A stretch of 64,000 nt of DNA, taken from assembly GCF_003481705.1 (NCBI RefSeq), contig NZ_QULN01000004.1:62001-126000 (forward strand), read 5' to 3'. Each line of letters starts with the position of its first letter. The first letter of the stretch is position 1. The position numbers and the translations under genes were made by a program. The notes under the pieces are model-generated. The model did not search any database and was not told the DNA's origin. It worked only from the letters and a program-made list of their open reading frames with translations. This DNA comes from Butyricicoccus sp. OM04-18BH (lineage in GTDB: Bacteria > Bacillota > Clostridia > Oscillospirales > Butyricicoccaceae). Shown here piece by piece: positions 15,928-24,436 of this stretch.

Positions 15928-16812
15928 CTACTGGTAGCAGATGCGGTAAACGTCGCTCGTCAGCGCGCAGGTGACAGCGGCAGAGGCCGCGTTGCGCGAG
16001 ATGCGGTGGACGAGCTCGTCCGTAAAGTCGTAAAAGGCAAGCAGACGCTCGGGCGTGAGCGCAGAGGCGAGCGCCTCGGACTGCTTTGCGAGCGCAGGCT
16101 GGAGCGGCGGCTCGTGCAGACCCTCCGCGCGGAAGATCGCGTCGCGCAGCGCGGCCTGCATGACGCCCATCACACCGATGAGCGCGCGCCGGGGCGTTTT
16201 TTCCATGCCGAGCGCCGCGAGCATCATGCTGCCCTCGCGTTTTCCGGCGACGGCGGTCAGATAGGGCGCAAGCAGCCGGGTCGCCTCGTCGTCGGAGACG
16301 GCCTGCTCCTCCCCGGACGGCTCGAGCGCGAAGCGCGTGCAGCGGCTGCGCACGGTCTGCAAAAGCGCGTCCGGCTTTTCCGAGGTCAGGATGAAGAACG
16401 CGAAGTGCGGCGGCTCCTCAAGCTCCTTGAGCAGCGCGTTCTGCGCGTAGGCGTTCATATTGTGCGCATGGCGGATGACGGTCACGCGGCGCGCGCCGTC
16501 GTTCGGGATGATGGCGTTTTCCGCCTTGATGCGCCGCGCAAGATCGACCTTGAGCTCGTCTTCACCTTCGTCGATGAGGGTAAGGTCGGGATGCACGCCG
16601 TCCTGCACCTTGCGGCAGGAAAGGCAGGCGCCGCAGGGGCGCGGCCCATCCGCCTCGCACAGGATACCGGCGGCGAGTGCGGTCGAGAGCGTTTCCAGAC
16701 TGCGGCTGTCGTCCCCCGAGAGCAGGATGGTCTGCGGCACGCGGCCGGCGAGCGCACGCCGCAGGCTCGCCTTCAGGCTGCGGTTGCCGGGGAGGGCGTC
16801 AAAGGAGATCAC
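15928..16812 (-). CDS. holB: DNA polymerase III delta-prime subunit
   Basis: 294 residues, part of the clamp-loader complex. It begins GTG ATC TCC TTT GAC (ISFDALPGNRSLKASLRRAL). The zinc-binding cysteines are clear (CGACLSCRKVQDGVHPDL), followed by INPNDGARRVTVI-type core and the SRC-like motif TVRSRCTRFALE. The GTG start overlaps the darA stop as GTGA, so translation is probably coupled. Order darA-holB-ricT is conserved in Firmicutes. GTG overlap chosen because no other start fits the N-terminal family motif. Confidence 0.92.
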   Translation of the reverse strand: MISFDALPGNRSLKASLRRALAGRVPQTILLSGDDSRSLETLSTALAAGILCEADGPRPCGACLSCRKVQDGVHPDLTLIDEGEDELKVDLARRIKAENAIIPNDGARRVTVIRHAHNMNAYAQNALLKELEEPPHFAFFILTSEKPDALLQTVRSRCTRFALEPSGEEQAVSDDEATRLLAPYLTAVAGKREGSMMLAALGMEKTPRRALIGVMGVMQAALRDAIFRAEGLHEPPLQPALAKQSEALASALTPERLLAFYDFTDELVHRISRNAASAAVTCALTSDVYRICYQ

Positions 16813-17132
16813 AGCTTTTCAAAGCGCTCGACGCCGAGCACGAATACCGTTGCGCCGCCGACATCGACCTGTACCGGCGCGGACGGGAAAAAGCCCATGC
16901 CGAGCTCTGCGGTGGTCGGGATGATCTGCTTGCGCGTGGAGGAATGCTCGCGGATGATGTCGAAGCACTCATCCAGACGGCTCTCGTCCAGACCGACCAG
17001 AATGGTCACGTTGCCGGCCTTGAGGAAGCCGCCGGTGGTCGCGAGCTTGGTGATGGAGAAGCCGGCCTTCATCAGGCTGCTGATTACGTCCTGTGCATCA
17101 TCGTAATTGATGATCGCGAGTACCATTTTCAT
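16809..17132 (-). CDS. darA: Cyclic-di-AMP receptor DarA (PstA)
   Basis: 107 residues of the PII-like DUF970 family, beginning MKMVLAIINYDDAQDVISSL with TTGGFLKAGNVTILVGLDE and the C-terminal GGATVFVLGVERFEKL. DarA trimers bind c-di-AMP; the downstream partner is not established. The start follows AAGGGG with 8-nt spacing. It is translationally coupled to holB (GTGA overlap) and lies 70 bp after the decarboxylase gene. Confidence 0.95.
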   Translation of the reverse strand: MKMVLAIINYDDAQDVISSLMKAGFSITKLATTGGFLKAGNVTILVGLDESRLDECFDIIREHSSTRKQIIPTTAELGMGFFPSAPVQVDVGGATVFVLGVERFEKL

Positions 17133-17201
17133 AGAAAAATCCCCTTTCGTTCCTGCGTCCGGAGACGACGATTTCCGAAACGTGCGGAAGCACCGCGGCC
17201 G

Positions 17202-18656
17202 TCACTTTTCCGGCATGACAACGGTGATCCTGTCTATATCATTGTACCATCTTTCGCGGATAAGTTCAACGTGCGCCTTTGTAATTTTCTCGCCGGGCCA
17301 GAGCAGCGGCACGCCGGGCGGATAGGGCGTCACGGGACGGGCGCAGACGCGGCCCTCGGCGTCCGAGAGCGACACCTCGGCGGAGGGTGCGAACCGGGCG
17401 TCGCGCACGCTCATGACGCGCTCGGCAGGGGGGAACGGTCGCGTTTCGGTCGGCAGAGCGGTCTCCCTGCGGCGGCGCGACAGTACGCGCAGACCGTGTC
17501 TCAGACGGTGGATCGCGCCTGCGGTGTCGCTTTCGGTGAGGATGAACACGACGTTGCGCTCGTCTGCCATCTCGCAGGCGACGCCGTGCTCGCTCCACAG
17601 CGCATCGGCGAGAGCGTGTCCGGTGATGTCGGTGCCTGCGGTGCAGACGGTCAGACGGCAGGGGTCGAGCGAGGGGAAGTCCCGTTCGGTGAGCGCGGTG
17701 AAAACTGTGTGCGCACAGATGTATTCGCGCATTTCACGGCAGACGGCGGCGGCCTTCTGGTATTTTTCGCGGCCGGGGCCCTCATTATATGCGCGTGCGA
17801 GGTCGATCGAGGCCATGATGGGGTAGGAGGGGCTGGAGGTGCCGAACAGGGCGGTGTTCTCGCGCAGGGACGCGCGGTCTGTGCCCGGTCCGGAGAGCAG
17901 CACAGCCGCCTGCCCGAGACAGGGCATGGTCTTGTGCATGGAGAGCACGGCCATATCCGCGCCCTCCTCGACCGGCGAAGGCAGACCGACTGCCGGGAAG
18001 TGCGCGCCGTGAGCTGCGTCGACGAGCAGCAGCTTTCCGTGTGCGCGGCACAGGTCGGCGAAGGCCGGAAGGTCGCGCCGCAGGCCGTAGTAGGTGGGCG
18101 AGGTGAGCAGGACGGCGCGGATGTCGGGATGGGCGAGCAGCTGACGCTCGGCGTCCTCGACGCGCAGCGCACCCGTAATGCCGAACGGTTCGAGCAGGGG
18201 CGCGGAGAAGAAATACGGCGTGATGTCGAGCAGGGCGCAGCCGTGGCAGACCGAGCGGTGCACCTCGCGGTCGATGAGCACGCTGCCGCCGCGGCCGACC
18301 GCCGCGCCGAGCATGGCGAGGATGCCCTGCGTCGAGCCGCCGGTGAGGAAAAAGCAGTCGTTCGCGCCGAAATAACGCGCCGCCGCGACCTCTGCGTCGC
18401 GGATCGGGCCGTCGCCGAGGTAGAGATTGCCCGTGCCGTAGGTCTCGGTGTAGTCGATGGCAAAAACATCGCGGAACGAGTTAAAAACCGGCTGTCCCTT
18501 GTGGCCGGGCATATGGAAGCGCGCCGAATCCGAGGTGGCGAGCAGCTGAAGCGCGTGGAAAAGCGGCGCGCCGGTAAACGGCATCAGCCGGTCGATGGCA
18601 TGATGCTGGCGGCGGTGCAGGGATGCACGGCCGGCCGGCATTTTTCGATGGTGCAT
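17202..18656 (-). CDS. Orn/Lys/Arg decarboxylase-family (PLP) protein
   Basis: 484 residues. The fold-type I PLP enzyme has the family start HALQLLATSDSARFHMPGHK, the acceptor motif GGSTQGILAML, LVDAAHGAHFP (PLP-binding Asp) and the Schiff-base lysine in VLSMHKTMPCLGQAAVL. It resembles the SpeA/YaaO class that sits upstream of tmk-darA-holB in Firmicutes; lysine or arginine are the usual substrates. ATG 18656 is chosen for the AAGGAG nine bases upstream, though the first ~24 residues are basic and not family-like, so ATG 18584 remains possible. The usual tmk gene between this and darA is missing. A structured repeat (R1) forms its upstream region. Confidence 0.87.
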   Translation of the reverse strand: MHHRKMPAGRASLHRRQHHAIDRLMPFTGAPLFHALQLLATSDSARFHMPGHKGQPVFNSFRDVFAIDYTETYGTGNLYLGDGPIRDAEVAAARYFGANDCFFLTGGSTQGILAMLGAAVGRGGSVLIDREVHRSVCHGCALLDITPYFFSAPLLEPFGITGALRVEDAERQLLAHPDIRAVLLTSPTYYGLRRDLPAFADLCRAHGKLLLVDAAHGAHFPAVGLPSPVEEGADMAVLSMHKTMPCLGQAAVLLSGPGTDRASLRENTALFGTSSPSYPIMASIDLARAYNEGPGREKYQKAAAVCREMREYICAHTVFTALTERDFPSLDPCRLTVCTAGTDITGHALADALWSEHGVACEMADERNVVFILTESDTAGAIHRLRHGLRVLSRRRRETALPTETRPFPPAERVMSVRDARFAPSAEVSLSDAEGRVCARPVTPYPPGVPLLWPGEKITKAHVELIRERWYNDIDRITVVMPEK

Positions 18657-18690
18657 GAAGGGTGGCTCCTTACTATAATATATAAGTATT

Positions 18691-18904
18691 GTTTGTCAGA
18701 TAAGCGAAGCTTGCGAAATGAAGCAGCCGCGCGGCAGCGCGCATAAAATAGGAAACGCGCAGCGATTTCATAAAAACCGGGGGCGTGTACCTCGGTTTTT
18801 ATACTTCTGGAGGGAGAAAGTTTCTGAACAGGAACTTTCGGACGACTCGTGTTCTGCGCGAGCAGAACACAGCTTGTCGGCGAAACTGTAGTTTCGCGAC
18901 AGCT
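18691..18904 (-). repeat. Structured dispersed repeat, copy R1
   Basis: Minus-strand copy of a ~200-nt element also at 21479, 32738 and, in pieces, 33787 and 59375. In order it has CTGTCGCGAAAC/GTTTCGCCGAC, GTGTTCTG/CAGAACAC, GAAAGTT/AACTTTC, AAAACCG-AGGTACACGCCC-CGGTTTT, GAAA-CGC/GCG-TTTC and a GCGCGC/GCGCGC stem. Several stems differ from R2/R3 by paired changes. This is the most diverged full copy and lies between the decarboxylase gene and serC, reading towards the former. Confidence 0.75.
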
Positions 18905-19150
18905 TTTTAAGTATAGCACGGCAGACCGGAAAATGGCAAATGAAACGGCCGGTATTACAGGCAGAGCTGAATTTTCAGCGTACTATTAAAAAATTTCATA
19001 ACACCGATTAAAATGTATAATAGCAGGTGCGTTTGACCGCGGATTTTTGGGAGATTTTTCGGTAGTAAATCGAAGTATTTTATATTATAATGAATATCAC
19101 ATTCCACAAATAAAACGGAATGTTTATTTTTGAAAGGCAGGCTATCAACT

Positions 19151-20242
19151 ATGGCAGACAATCGTATCTACAATTTCTCCGCAGGCCCCTCCATGCTTCC
19201 GGTTCCGGTGCTCGAGCGCTGTGCATCCGAAATGCTGAACTATAAGGGCTCCGGCATGTCAGTCATGGAGATGAGTCACCGATCCAAGGTATATGACGGC
19301 ATCATTACCGAGACTGAAGCGGCTCTTCGCCGTGTGCTCTCTATCCCGGACAACTACAAGGTGCTGTTCCTGCAGGGCGGCGCTTCGACCCAGTTCGCAG
19401 CGATCCCGATGAACCTGCTCAAGACCGGCAAGGCAGATTATGCCCTCACCGGCAACTTCGCAAACAACGCTTACAAGGAAGCGGTCAAGTTCGGCGACAT
19501 CCATGTTGCCTTCTCCTCCAAGGACCGCAACTTCGACCGCGTTCCGACGCAGGCCGAGCTGGACATCCGTCCGGATGCGGATTACTTCTACATCTGCGCC
19601 AACAACACCATCTACGGCACCGAGTACCAGTACGACCCCGAGACTCCGGCAGGCGTACCGCTCGTTGCGGATATGTCCTCGAACATCCTCTCCAAGCCGG
19701 TAGACGTCTCCAAGTACGGCGTCATCTACGCAGGCGCGCAGAAGAACATGGGCCCGGCGGGCGTTACCGTCGTCATCGTCCGTGAGGATCTGCTCGGCAG
19801 CTACCCGCTGGAGAAGTATCCGGTCATGCTCGACTGGCAGACCATGGCGAACAAGGGCTCCATGTACAACACGCCCCCCACGTATGGCATCTACGTTCTC
19901 GGCCTCGTTCTCGAGTGGGTCGAGCAGATGGGCGGCGTCAAGGCCATGCAGGAGCGCGCTGAGAAGCGTTCCGCCATGCTGTATGACTACCTCGACTCCC
20001 AGGACTTCTACAAGGCTGTCGCAGAGAAGGCTTCGCGCAGCCACATGAACGTTACCTTCCGCACCGGCGACGACGAGCTCGACGCAAAGTTCGCTAAGGA
20101 ATCCATGGCGGCCGGCATGTCCAACCTCAAGGGCCACCGTTCGGTCGGCGGCATGCGTGCTTCCATCTACAACGCAATGCCGATCGAGGGCGTTGAATAT
20201 CTGATCGACTTCATGAAGAAGTTCGCCGCAGAAAACAAGTAA
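19151..20242 (+). CDS. serC: Phosphoserine aminotransferase
   Basis: 363 residues. It converts 3-phosphohydroxypyruvate plus glutamate to phosphoserine (serine synthesis). ATG 19151 gives the family start MADNRIYNFSAGPSMLPVPV; a TTG frame start upstream overlaps the AGGCAGG ribosome binding site and is rejected. Visible: FLQGGASTQFAAIPMNLL, the PLP-lysine motif VIYAGAQKNMGPAGVTVVIV, and the C-terminal LKGHRSVGGMRASIYNAMP. Followed after 26 bp by serA, forming a two-gene operon. A TATAAT at 19016 and another at 19086 are candidate -10 boxes with poor -35 matches. Confidence 0.97.
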   Translation: MADNRIYNFSAGPSMLPVPVLERCASEMLNYKGSGMSVMEMSHRSKVYDGIITETEAALRRVLSIPDNYKVLFLQGGASTQFAAIPMNLLKTGKADYALTGNFANNAYKEAVKFGDIHVAFSSKDRNFDRVPTQAELDIRPDADYFYICANNTIYGTEYQYDPETPAGVPLVADMSSNILSKPVDVSKYGVIYAGAQKNMGPAGVTVVIVREDLLGSYPLEKYPVMLDWQTMANKGSMYNTPPTYGIYVLGLVLEWVEQMGGVKAMQERAEKRSAMLYDYLDSQDFYKAVAEKASRSHMNVTFRTGDDELDAKFAKESMAAGMSNLKGHRSVGGMRASIYNAMPIEGVEYLIDFMKKFAAENK

Positions 20243-20268
20243 GAGATCGTTCGGCAAAGGAGAACAAA

Positions 20269-21420
20269 ATGTATAACGTAAAGCTTTACAACAAGATTTC
20301 CAAGGTCGGTCTGGACGATCTGGATGCTGCGAAATATACCTGCTCGGAGGACTTCACCGACTATGATGCGGTTCTGGTCCGCTCCGCAAAGCTGCACGAG
20401 GTCGAGTTTTCGAAGAACCTCAAGTGCATCGCACGCGCCGGCGCCGGCGTCAACAACATTCCGATCGACCGCTGCTCGCAGGAGGGCATCGTTGTATTCA
20501 ACACCCCGGGTGCGAACGCAAATGCGGTCAAGGAGCTGGTCATCTGCGCGCTGCTGCTCGCGTCGCGCAAGGTCGTACAGGGCGCAAACTGGGTAAAGGG
20601 CCTCAAGGGCACGCCGGACATTGGCCCGGCGGCTGAGAAGGGCAAGTCGACTTATGCAGGCCCGGAAATCGCCGGCAAGAAGCTCGGCATCATCGGTCTG
20701 GGCGCGATCGGCGTCAAGGTCGCAAACGCAGCCGTTGCGCTCGACATGGAAGTATGGGGCTACGACCCGTTCCTGTCGGTTGACGGCGCACTCAAGCTCG
20801 ACCGCTCGGTCAAGCACGTTACCGACCTGAACGAGATCTTCGCGAACTGCGACTACATCACCATTCACGTTCCGCTGAACGCTGACACGAAGAACACCAT
20901 CAGCGCAGAGGCGATCGAGAAGATGAAGGACGGCGTGCGCGTCATCAACCTCGCGCGCGGCGAGCTGGTCGATACTAAGGCAATGGCGAAGGCACTCGAG
21001 AGCGGCAAGGTTGCAGCATACGTTTCCGACTTTGCTTCCGACGAGATCCTCGAGCAGGAGAATGCCATCACGCTGCCGCACCTCGGCGCTTCCACCCCGG
21101 AGAGCGAGGACAACTGCGCGAAGATGGCCGTTTACGAGATCACCGAGTACCTCGAGAAGGGCACCATCCGCAATTCGGTCAACTTCCCGAACCTCAAGGT
21201 TCCGTATGAGGGCGGCTACCGTGTCTGCCTCATCCACAAGAACATTCCGAACATGATTGCGTCCATCACCTCGGCGGTCCACACCAACATCGAGAACATG
21301 GGCAACCGTTCGCGCGGCGATTACGCCTACACCATCATCGACCTGGCAGACCAGCCGACCGAGGAGAACCTCGCAGCGCTGCGCGCAATCGAGGGCATGA
21401 TCTCTGTCCGCGCAATCTAA
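20269..21420 (+). CDS. serA: D-3-phosphoglycerate dehydrogenase with C-terminal ACT domain
   Basis: 383 residues. First step of serine synthesis: 3-phosphoglycerate to 3-phosphohydroxypyruvate with NAD. Substrate domain ARAGAGVNNIPID; Rossmann NAD site KKLGIIGLGAIGVKVANAA; INLARGELVDTKAMA; catalytic Glu/His region FASDEILEQENAITLPHLGA. Residues ~310-383 form an ACT domain (YRVCLIHKNIPNMIASITSA), the usual serine-sensing module, so product inhibition is likely. Spacing AAAGGAG-ATG is ideal. A strong terminator follows. Confidence 0.96.
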   Translation: MYNVKLYNKISKVGLDDLDAAKYTCSEDFTDYDAVLVRSAKLHEVEFSKNLKCIARAGAGVNNIPIDRCSQEGIVVFNTPGANANAVKELVICALLLASRKVVQGANWVKGLKGTPDIGPAAEKGKSTYAGPEIAGKKLGIIGLGAIGVKVANAAVALDMEVWGYDPFLSVDGALKLDRSVKHVTDLNEIFANCDYITIHVPLNADTKNTISAEAIEKMKDGVRVINLARGELVDTKAMAKALESGKVAAYVSDFASDEILEQENAITLPHLGASTPESEDNCAKMAVYEITEYLEKGTIRNSVNFPNLKVPYEGGYRVCLIHKNIPNMIASITSAVHTNIENMGNRSRGDYAYTIIDLADQPTEENLAALRAIEGMISVRAI

Positions 21421-21444
21421 GAGACTGCATATTCCACAGATTTC

Positions 21445-21478
21445 AGGAGAGCACAGCATACCGCTGTGCTCTCTTTTA
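21445..21478 (+). terminator. serA terminator, first copy
   Basis: GAGAGCACAGC and GCTGTGCTCTC arms (21447-21473), then TTTT. The same 33-bp sequence is repeated at 21683-21714, on the other side of repeat R2. Confidence 0.92.
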
Positions 21479-21680
21479 GACTGTCGAAAAACTTCGTTTT
21501 TCTGACAATCTGCGTTTTGACTTCGCAAAACACGGACGTCCGAAAGTTCCCATGCGGAAACTTTCTCCCTCTCAAGGTATCCGAGCCGAGGTACACGCCC
21601 CCGGCTCGGAAGCGTTTGCGCAGCAAACGCTTTTGAATGCGCGCTGCCGCGCGGATGAAAATAGACTTTATCGACAGACC
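21479..21680 (+). repeat. Structured dispersed repeat, copy R2
   Basis: Full copy of the element, between two identical terminators. From the 5' end: CTGTCGAAAAAC...GTTTTTCTGAC, GTTTTG...CAAAAC, GAAAGTT/AACTTTC, CGAGCCG-AGGTACACGCCC-CCGGCTCG, GCGTTTGC/GCAAACGC, a GCGCGC stem, and the 3' end TTATCGACAG, which is complementary to the first seven bases. The loop AGGTACACGCCC is the same in R1, R2 and R3. Confidence 0.85.
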
Positions 21681-21682
21681 GA

Positions 21683-21714
21683 GGAGAGCACAGCATACCG
21701 CTGTGCTCTCTTTT
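21683..21714 (+). terminator. serA terminator, second copy
   Basis: Exact repeat of the hairpin and T run at 21445-21477, now downstream of R2. Confidence 0.9.
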
Positions 21715-21881
21715 GCGTCATGGAGTTGTTTTTTGCTAACTGGCGGTCTGTCTGTTTCCGATGATGGAATATGGCTGAACTCATGCGTAATCAACAAAGG
21801 AAACTGAGGGAAAATAGACCTCGTTTGGCAAGATGAACAAAGAAAATATGTAATTTGGTTGATTTTTTTTGTAATTAGGAC

Positions 21882-21911
21882 TTGCGCACAAGGTGCATAA
21901 AACAGTATAAT
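21882..21911 (+). promoter_or_regulatory. Promoter of the rnf operon
   Basis: -35 TTGCGC (21882-21887), 18-bp spacer, -10 TATAAT (21906-21911). The ~100-nt leader carries a GAAGCCGG/CCGGTTC hairpin (about 21965-21985) just before the AGAGGTG ribosome binding site. Confidence 0.6.
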
Positions 21912-22015
21912 CTATGTTGTATGGTTGCGCAGTTTGTGCAGCCTGCTCAATTCTGAAGAAGAGGAAGCCGGTCATGCCGGTTCTTCTTGCGCAAAATAAC
22001 AGAGAGGTGAAAAAA

Positions 22016-23410
22016 ATGGTGTATTCGTTCCGTGGCGGCATACATCCCGGTACTCATGCAGATCCGGGATATAAATCCGCGACAAACACCAAGCCGATCG
22101 AGAAGCTGGCTCTGCCCGACGAGGTAATCCTGCCGGTTTCCATGCACATCGGCGCCCCGGCGAAGCCGATCGTATCGGTCGGTGACACTGTGGATCTCGG
22201 ACAGCCCATCGCAGAGGCCGGCGGCTTCGTCAGCGCTCCGGTCCACGCAACCGTTTCCGGCAAGGTAAAGGCAATCGAGCCGCGCCTGCATCCGAACGGC
22301 AGCAAGGTCCTGTCCATCGTTATCACGAATGACGGCGAGGACCGTCCGCACGAGTCCGTACATCCCTACGACTTCGCATCCATGTCCAACGAGGAGCGCA
22401 TCGAATGCATCCGTTCGGCAGGTATCGTAGGTCACGGCGGCGCGACCTTCCCGACCCATGTCAAGATCCAGTCCGGTATCGGCAAGTGTGACACGGTCAT
22501 CATCAACGCCGCAGAGTGCGAACCGTACATCACGTCCGACCATCGCCTGCTGCTCGAGCGCCCCGAGGAGACCATCGGCGGCCTCAAGATGCTCGCAGAC
22601 CTGATGGGCGTACAGAACGCGATCATCGCAATCGAGGAGAACAAGGCTGACACCTTCCCGAAGATCGAGCAGCTGATCGCAGACGATCCGCGTCTGCACC
22701 TGTATCCGCTCAAGTGCAAGTACCCGCAGGGCGCTGAGAAGCAGCTCATCAATGCCTGCACGGGCCGCGAGGTTCCGTCCGGCAAGCTGCCGGCAGACGC
22801 AGGCTGCGCGGTATTCAACGTAGACACCGCAGGCGCGATCTACCGCCGCTTTACCACCGGCATGCCGGTCATCCGCCGCGTCGTCACCATCTCCGGCTCC
22901 GCTGTTGCCGAGCCGAAGAACCTCGAAGCACGCATCGGCACCCCGATCGAAAAGCTGATCGACGCCTGCGGCGGCTTCAAGGAAGCGCCGAACAAGCTCC
23001 TCGCGGGCGGCCCGATGATGGGCAACGCCCAGTTCTCCCTCGACGCTCCGGTCGTCAAGGGCACCAACGCTTTCCTCGCCTTCGCAGGCGATGAGGACAA
23101 GCGCGTCAAGGACCCCCAGTGCATCCGCTGCGGCAAGTGCATCAACGCCTGCCCGATGCACCTCCTGCCGATCTACATGAACGTATACGGCAAGCAGGAG
23201 GACCTCGACAATGCTGTTGACTGCGGCATGATGGACTGCATCGAGTGCGGTTCCTGTGCTTATGTCTGCCCGGCTCGCATTCCGCTGGTCGCACAGTTCC
23301 GTCTGACCAAGGGCAAGATCCAGGCAAAGCGCATGGCAGAGCGCGCAAAGGCTGAGGCTGAAAAGAAGAAGGCCGAGGCTGAGGCGGCTGCCAAGGCAGA
23401 GAACAAGTAA
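22016..23410 (+). CDS. rnfC: Rnf complex subunit RnfC
   Basis: 464 residues, the peripheral NADH- and FMN-binding subunit of the Rnf ferredoxin:NAD oxidoreductase. ATG 22016 (MVYSFRGGIHPGTHADPG) follows AGAGGTG; upstream in-frame codons lack a ribosome binding site. Visible: RnfC barrel-sandwich start, the NADH/FMN region VGHGGATFPTHVK and INAAECEPYITSDHRLLLE, the SLBB segment, then two 4Fe-4S motifs CIRCGKCINACPMHL and CIECGSCAYVCPARIPL. The last ~35 residues are an Ala/Lys/Glu tail like the tail of RnfB. First gene of rnfCDGEAB. Confidence 0.97.
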   Translation: MVYSFRGGIHPGTHADPGYKSATNTKPIEKLALPDEVILPVSMHIGAPAKPIVSVGDTVDLGQPIAEAGGFVSAPVHATVSGKVKAIEPRLHPNGSKVLSIVITNDGEDRPHESVHPYDFASMSNEERIECIRSAGIVGHGGATFPTHVKIQSGIGKCDTVIINAAECEPYITSDHRLLLERPEETIGGLKMLADLMGVQNAIIAIEENKADTFPKIEQLIADDPRLHLYPLKCKYPQGAEKQLINACTGREVPSGKLPADAGCAVFNVDTAGAIYRRFTTGMPVIRRVVTISGSAVAEPKNLEARIGTPIEKLIDACGGFKEAPNKLLAGGPMMGNAQFSLDAPVVKGTNAFLAFAGDEDKRVKDPQCIRCGKCINACPMHLLPIYMNVYGKQEDLDNAVDCGMMDCIECGSCAYVCPARIPLVAQFRLTKGKIQAKRMAERAKAEAEKKKAEAEAAAKAENK

Positions 23411-23425
23411 GGAGGAAAAACGAAA

Positions 23426-24433
23426 ATGGCTTATGATCTTAGCAAAGTAGTCGTAACCTCCTCGCCGCATATCAAGGCGGACGATGACACCCGGAGCCTG
23501 ATGCTCGACGTGCTCATCGCGCTCGTTCCGGCACTGGCTGTTGCGATCTACACCTTCGGCGTTCGCGCACTCATCCATGTTATCATTGCGATGGTGTCCT
23601 GCGCTGTATTTGAAACCATTTACAACAAAATCGTAAAGCACGAGAACACGGTAGGCGACCTTTCCTGCTTCGTCACCGGCGTTCTGATCGCGTTCAACAT
23701 TCCGGTCGCAGCTCCGCTGTGGCTGACCGTATTCGGCGGTCTGTTCGGCATCATCGTTGTCAAGATGCTGTTCGGCGGCATCGGCAAGAACTTCATGAAC
23801 CCGGCGCTCGGCGCGCGTGCGTTCATGATGGCTTCCTGGGCCGGCTTCATGACCACCTGGACCGCGCCGCACGCAAAGCTGCCGCTCTTCGGCAACGTTA
23901 CCGTTACCGACGCGATCTCCACCGCGACTCCGCTCGCAAGCCTCAAGACCGGCACTCTGCCGGACGTTTCGATCGTTGAATCCCTGCTCGGCCAGACCGG
24001 CGGCGTCATCGGCGAGACCTCCGCACTGGCACTGATCGTTGGCGGTCTGTACCTGCTCTGGCGCAAGGTCATCACCATCAACATCCCGGCGGCGTACATC
24101 CTCACCGTTGCAGTCATCACCTTCCTCTTCCCGATGGGCGGCCAGAGCCACCTGCAGTGGATGCTGTATCAGGTGCTTGACGGCGGTCTGATGCTCGGCG
24201 CGATCTTCATGGCTACCGACTACGTTACCAGCCCGGTAACCCCGAAGGGCCAGATCGTATTCGGCGTAGGCTGCGGTCTGCTGACCGTATTCATCCGTTA
24301 CTTCGGCGGTCTGCCGGAGGGCGTATCCTACTCCATCCTGATCATGAACACGCTGGTTTGGGCAATCGACAAGAAGACCCATCCGCGCAAGTTCGGTTAT
24401 CAGCTCGACAAGGTTAAGAAGGAGGCGCAGTAA
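23426..24433 (+). CDS. rnfD: Rnf complex subunit RnfD
   Basis: 335 residues, NqrB/RnfD membrane subunit with about ten transmembrane helices. It carries a covalent FMN; the likely site is the Thr in DAISTATPLASLK. Other family marks are VTSSPHIKADDDTRSLMLDV at the start, GGIGKNFMNPALGARAF and MATDYVTSPVTPKGQ. GGAGG ribosome binding site, 15 bp after rnfC. Part of the ion-pumping core. Confidence 0.96.
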   Translation: MAYDLSKVVVTSSPHIKADDDTRSLMLDVLIALVPALAVAIYTFGVRALIHVIIAMVSCAVFETIYNKIVKHENTVGDLSCFVTGVLIAFNIPVAAPLWLTVFGGLFGIIVVKMLFGGIGKNFMNPALGARAFMMASWAGFMTTWTAPHAKLPLFGNVTVTDAISTATPLASLKTGTLPDVSIVESLLGQTGGVIGETSALALIVGGLYLLWRKVITINIPAAYILTVAVITFLFPMGGQSHLQWMLYQVLDGGLMLGAIFMATDYVTSPVTPKGQIVFGVGCGLLTVFIRYFGGLPEGVSYSILIMNTLVWAIDKKTHPRKFGYQLDKVKKEAQ

Positions 24434-24436
24434 ATC

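Noticed and set aside
18910..19150. T-box or other riboswitch before serC-serA
   Set aside because: No T-box sequence, specifier loop or known aptamer core was found; only AT-rich promoter-like sequence is present.
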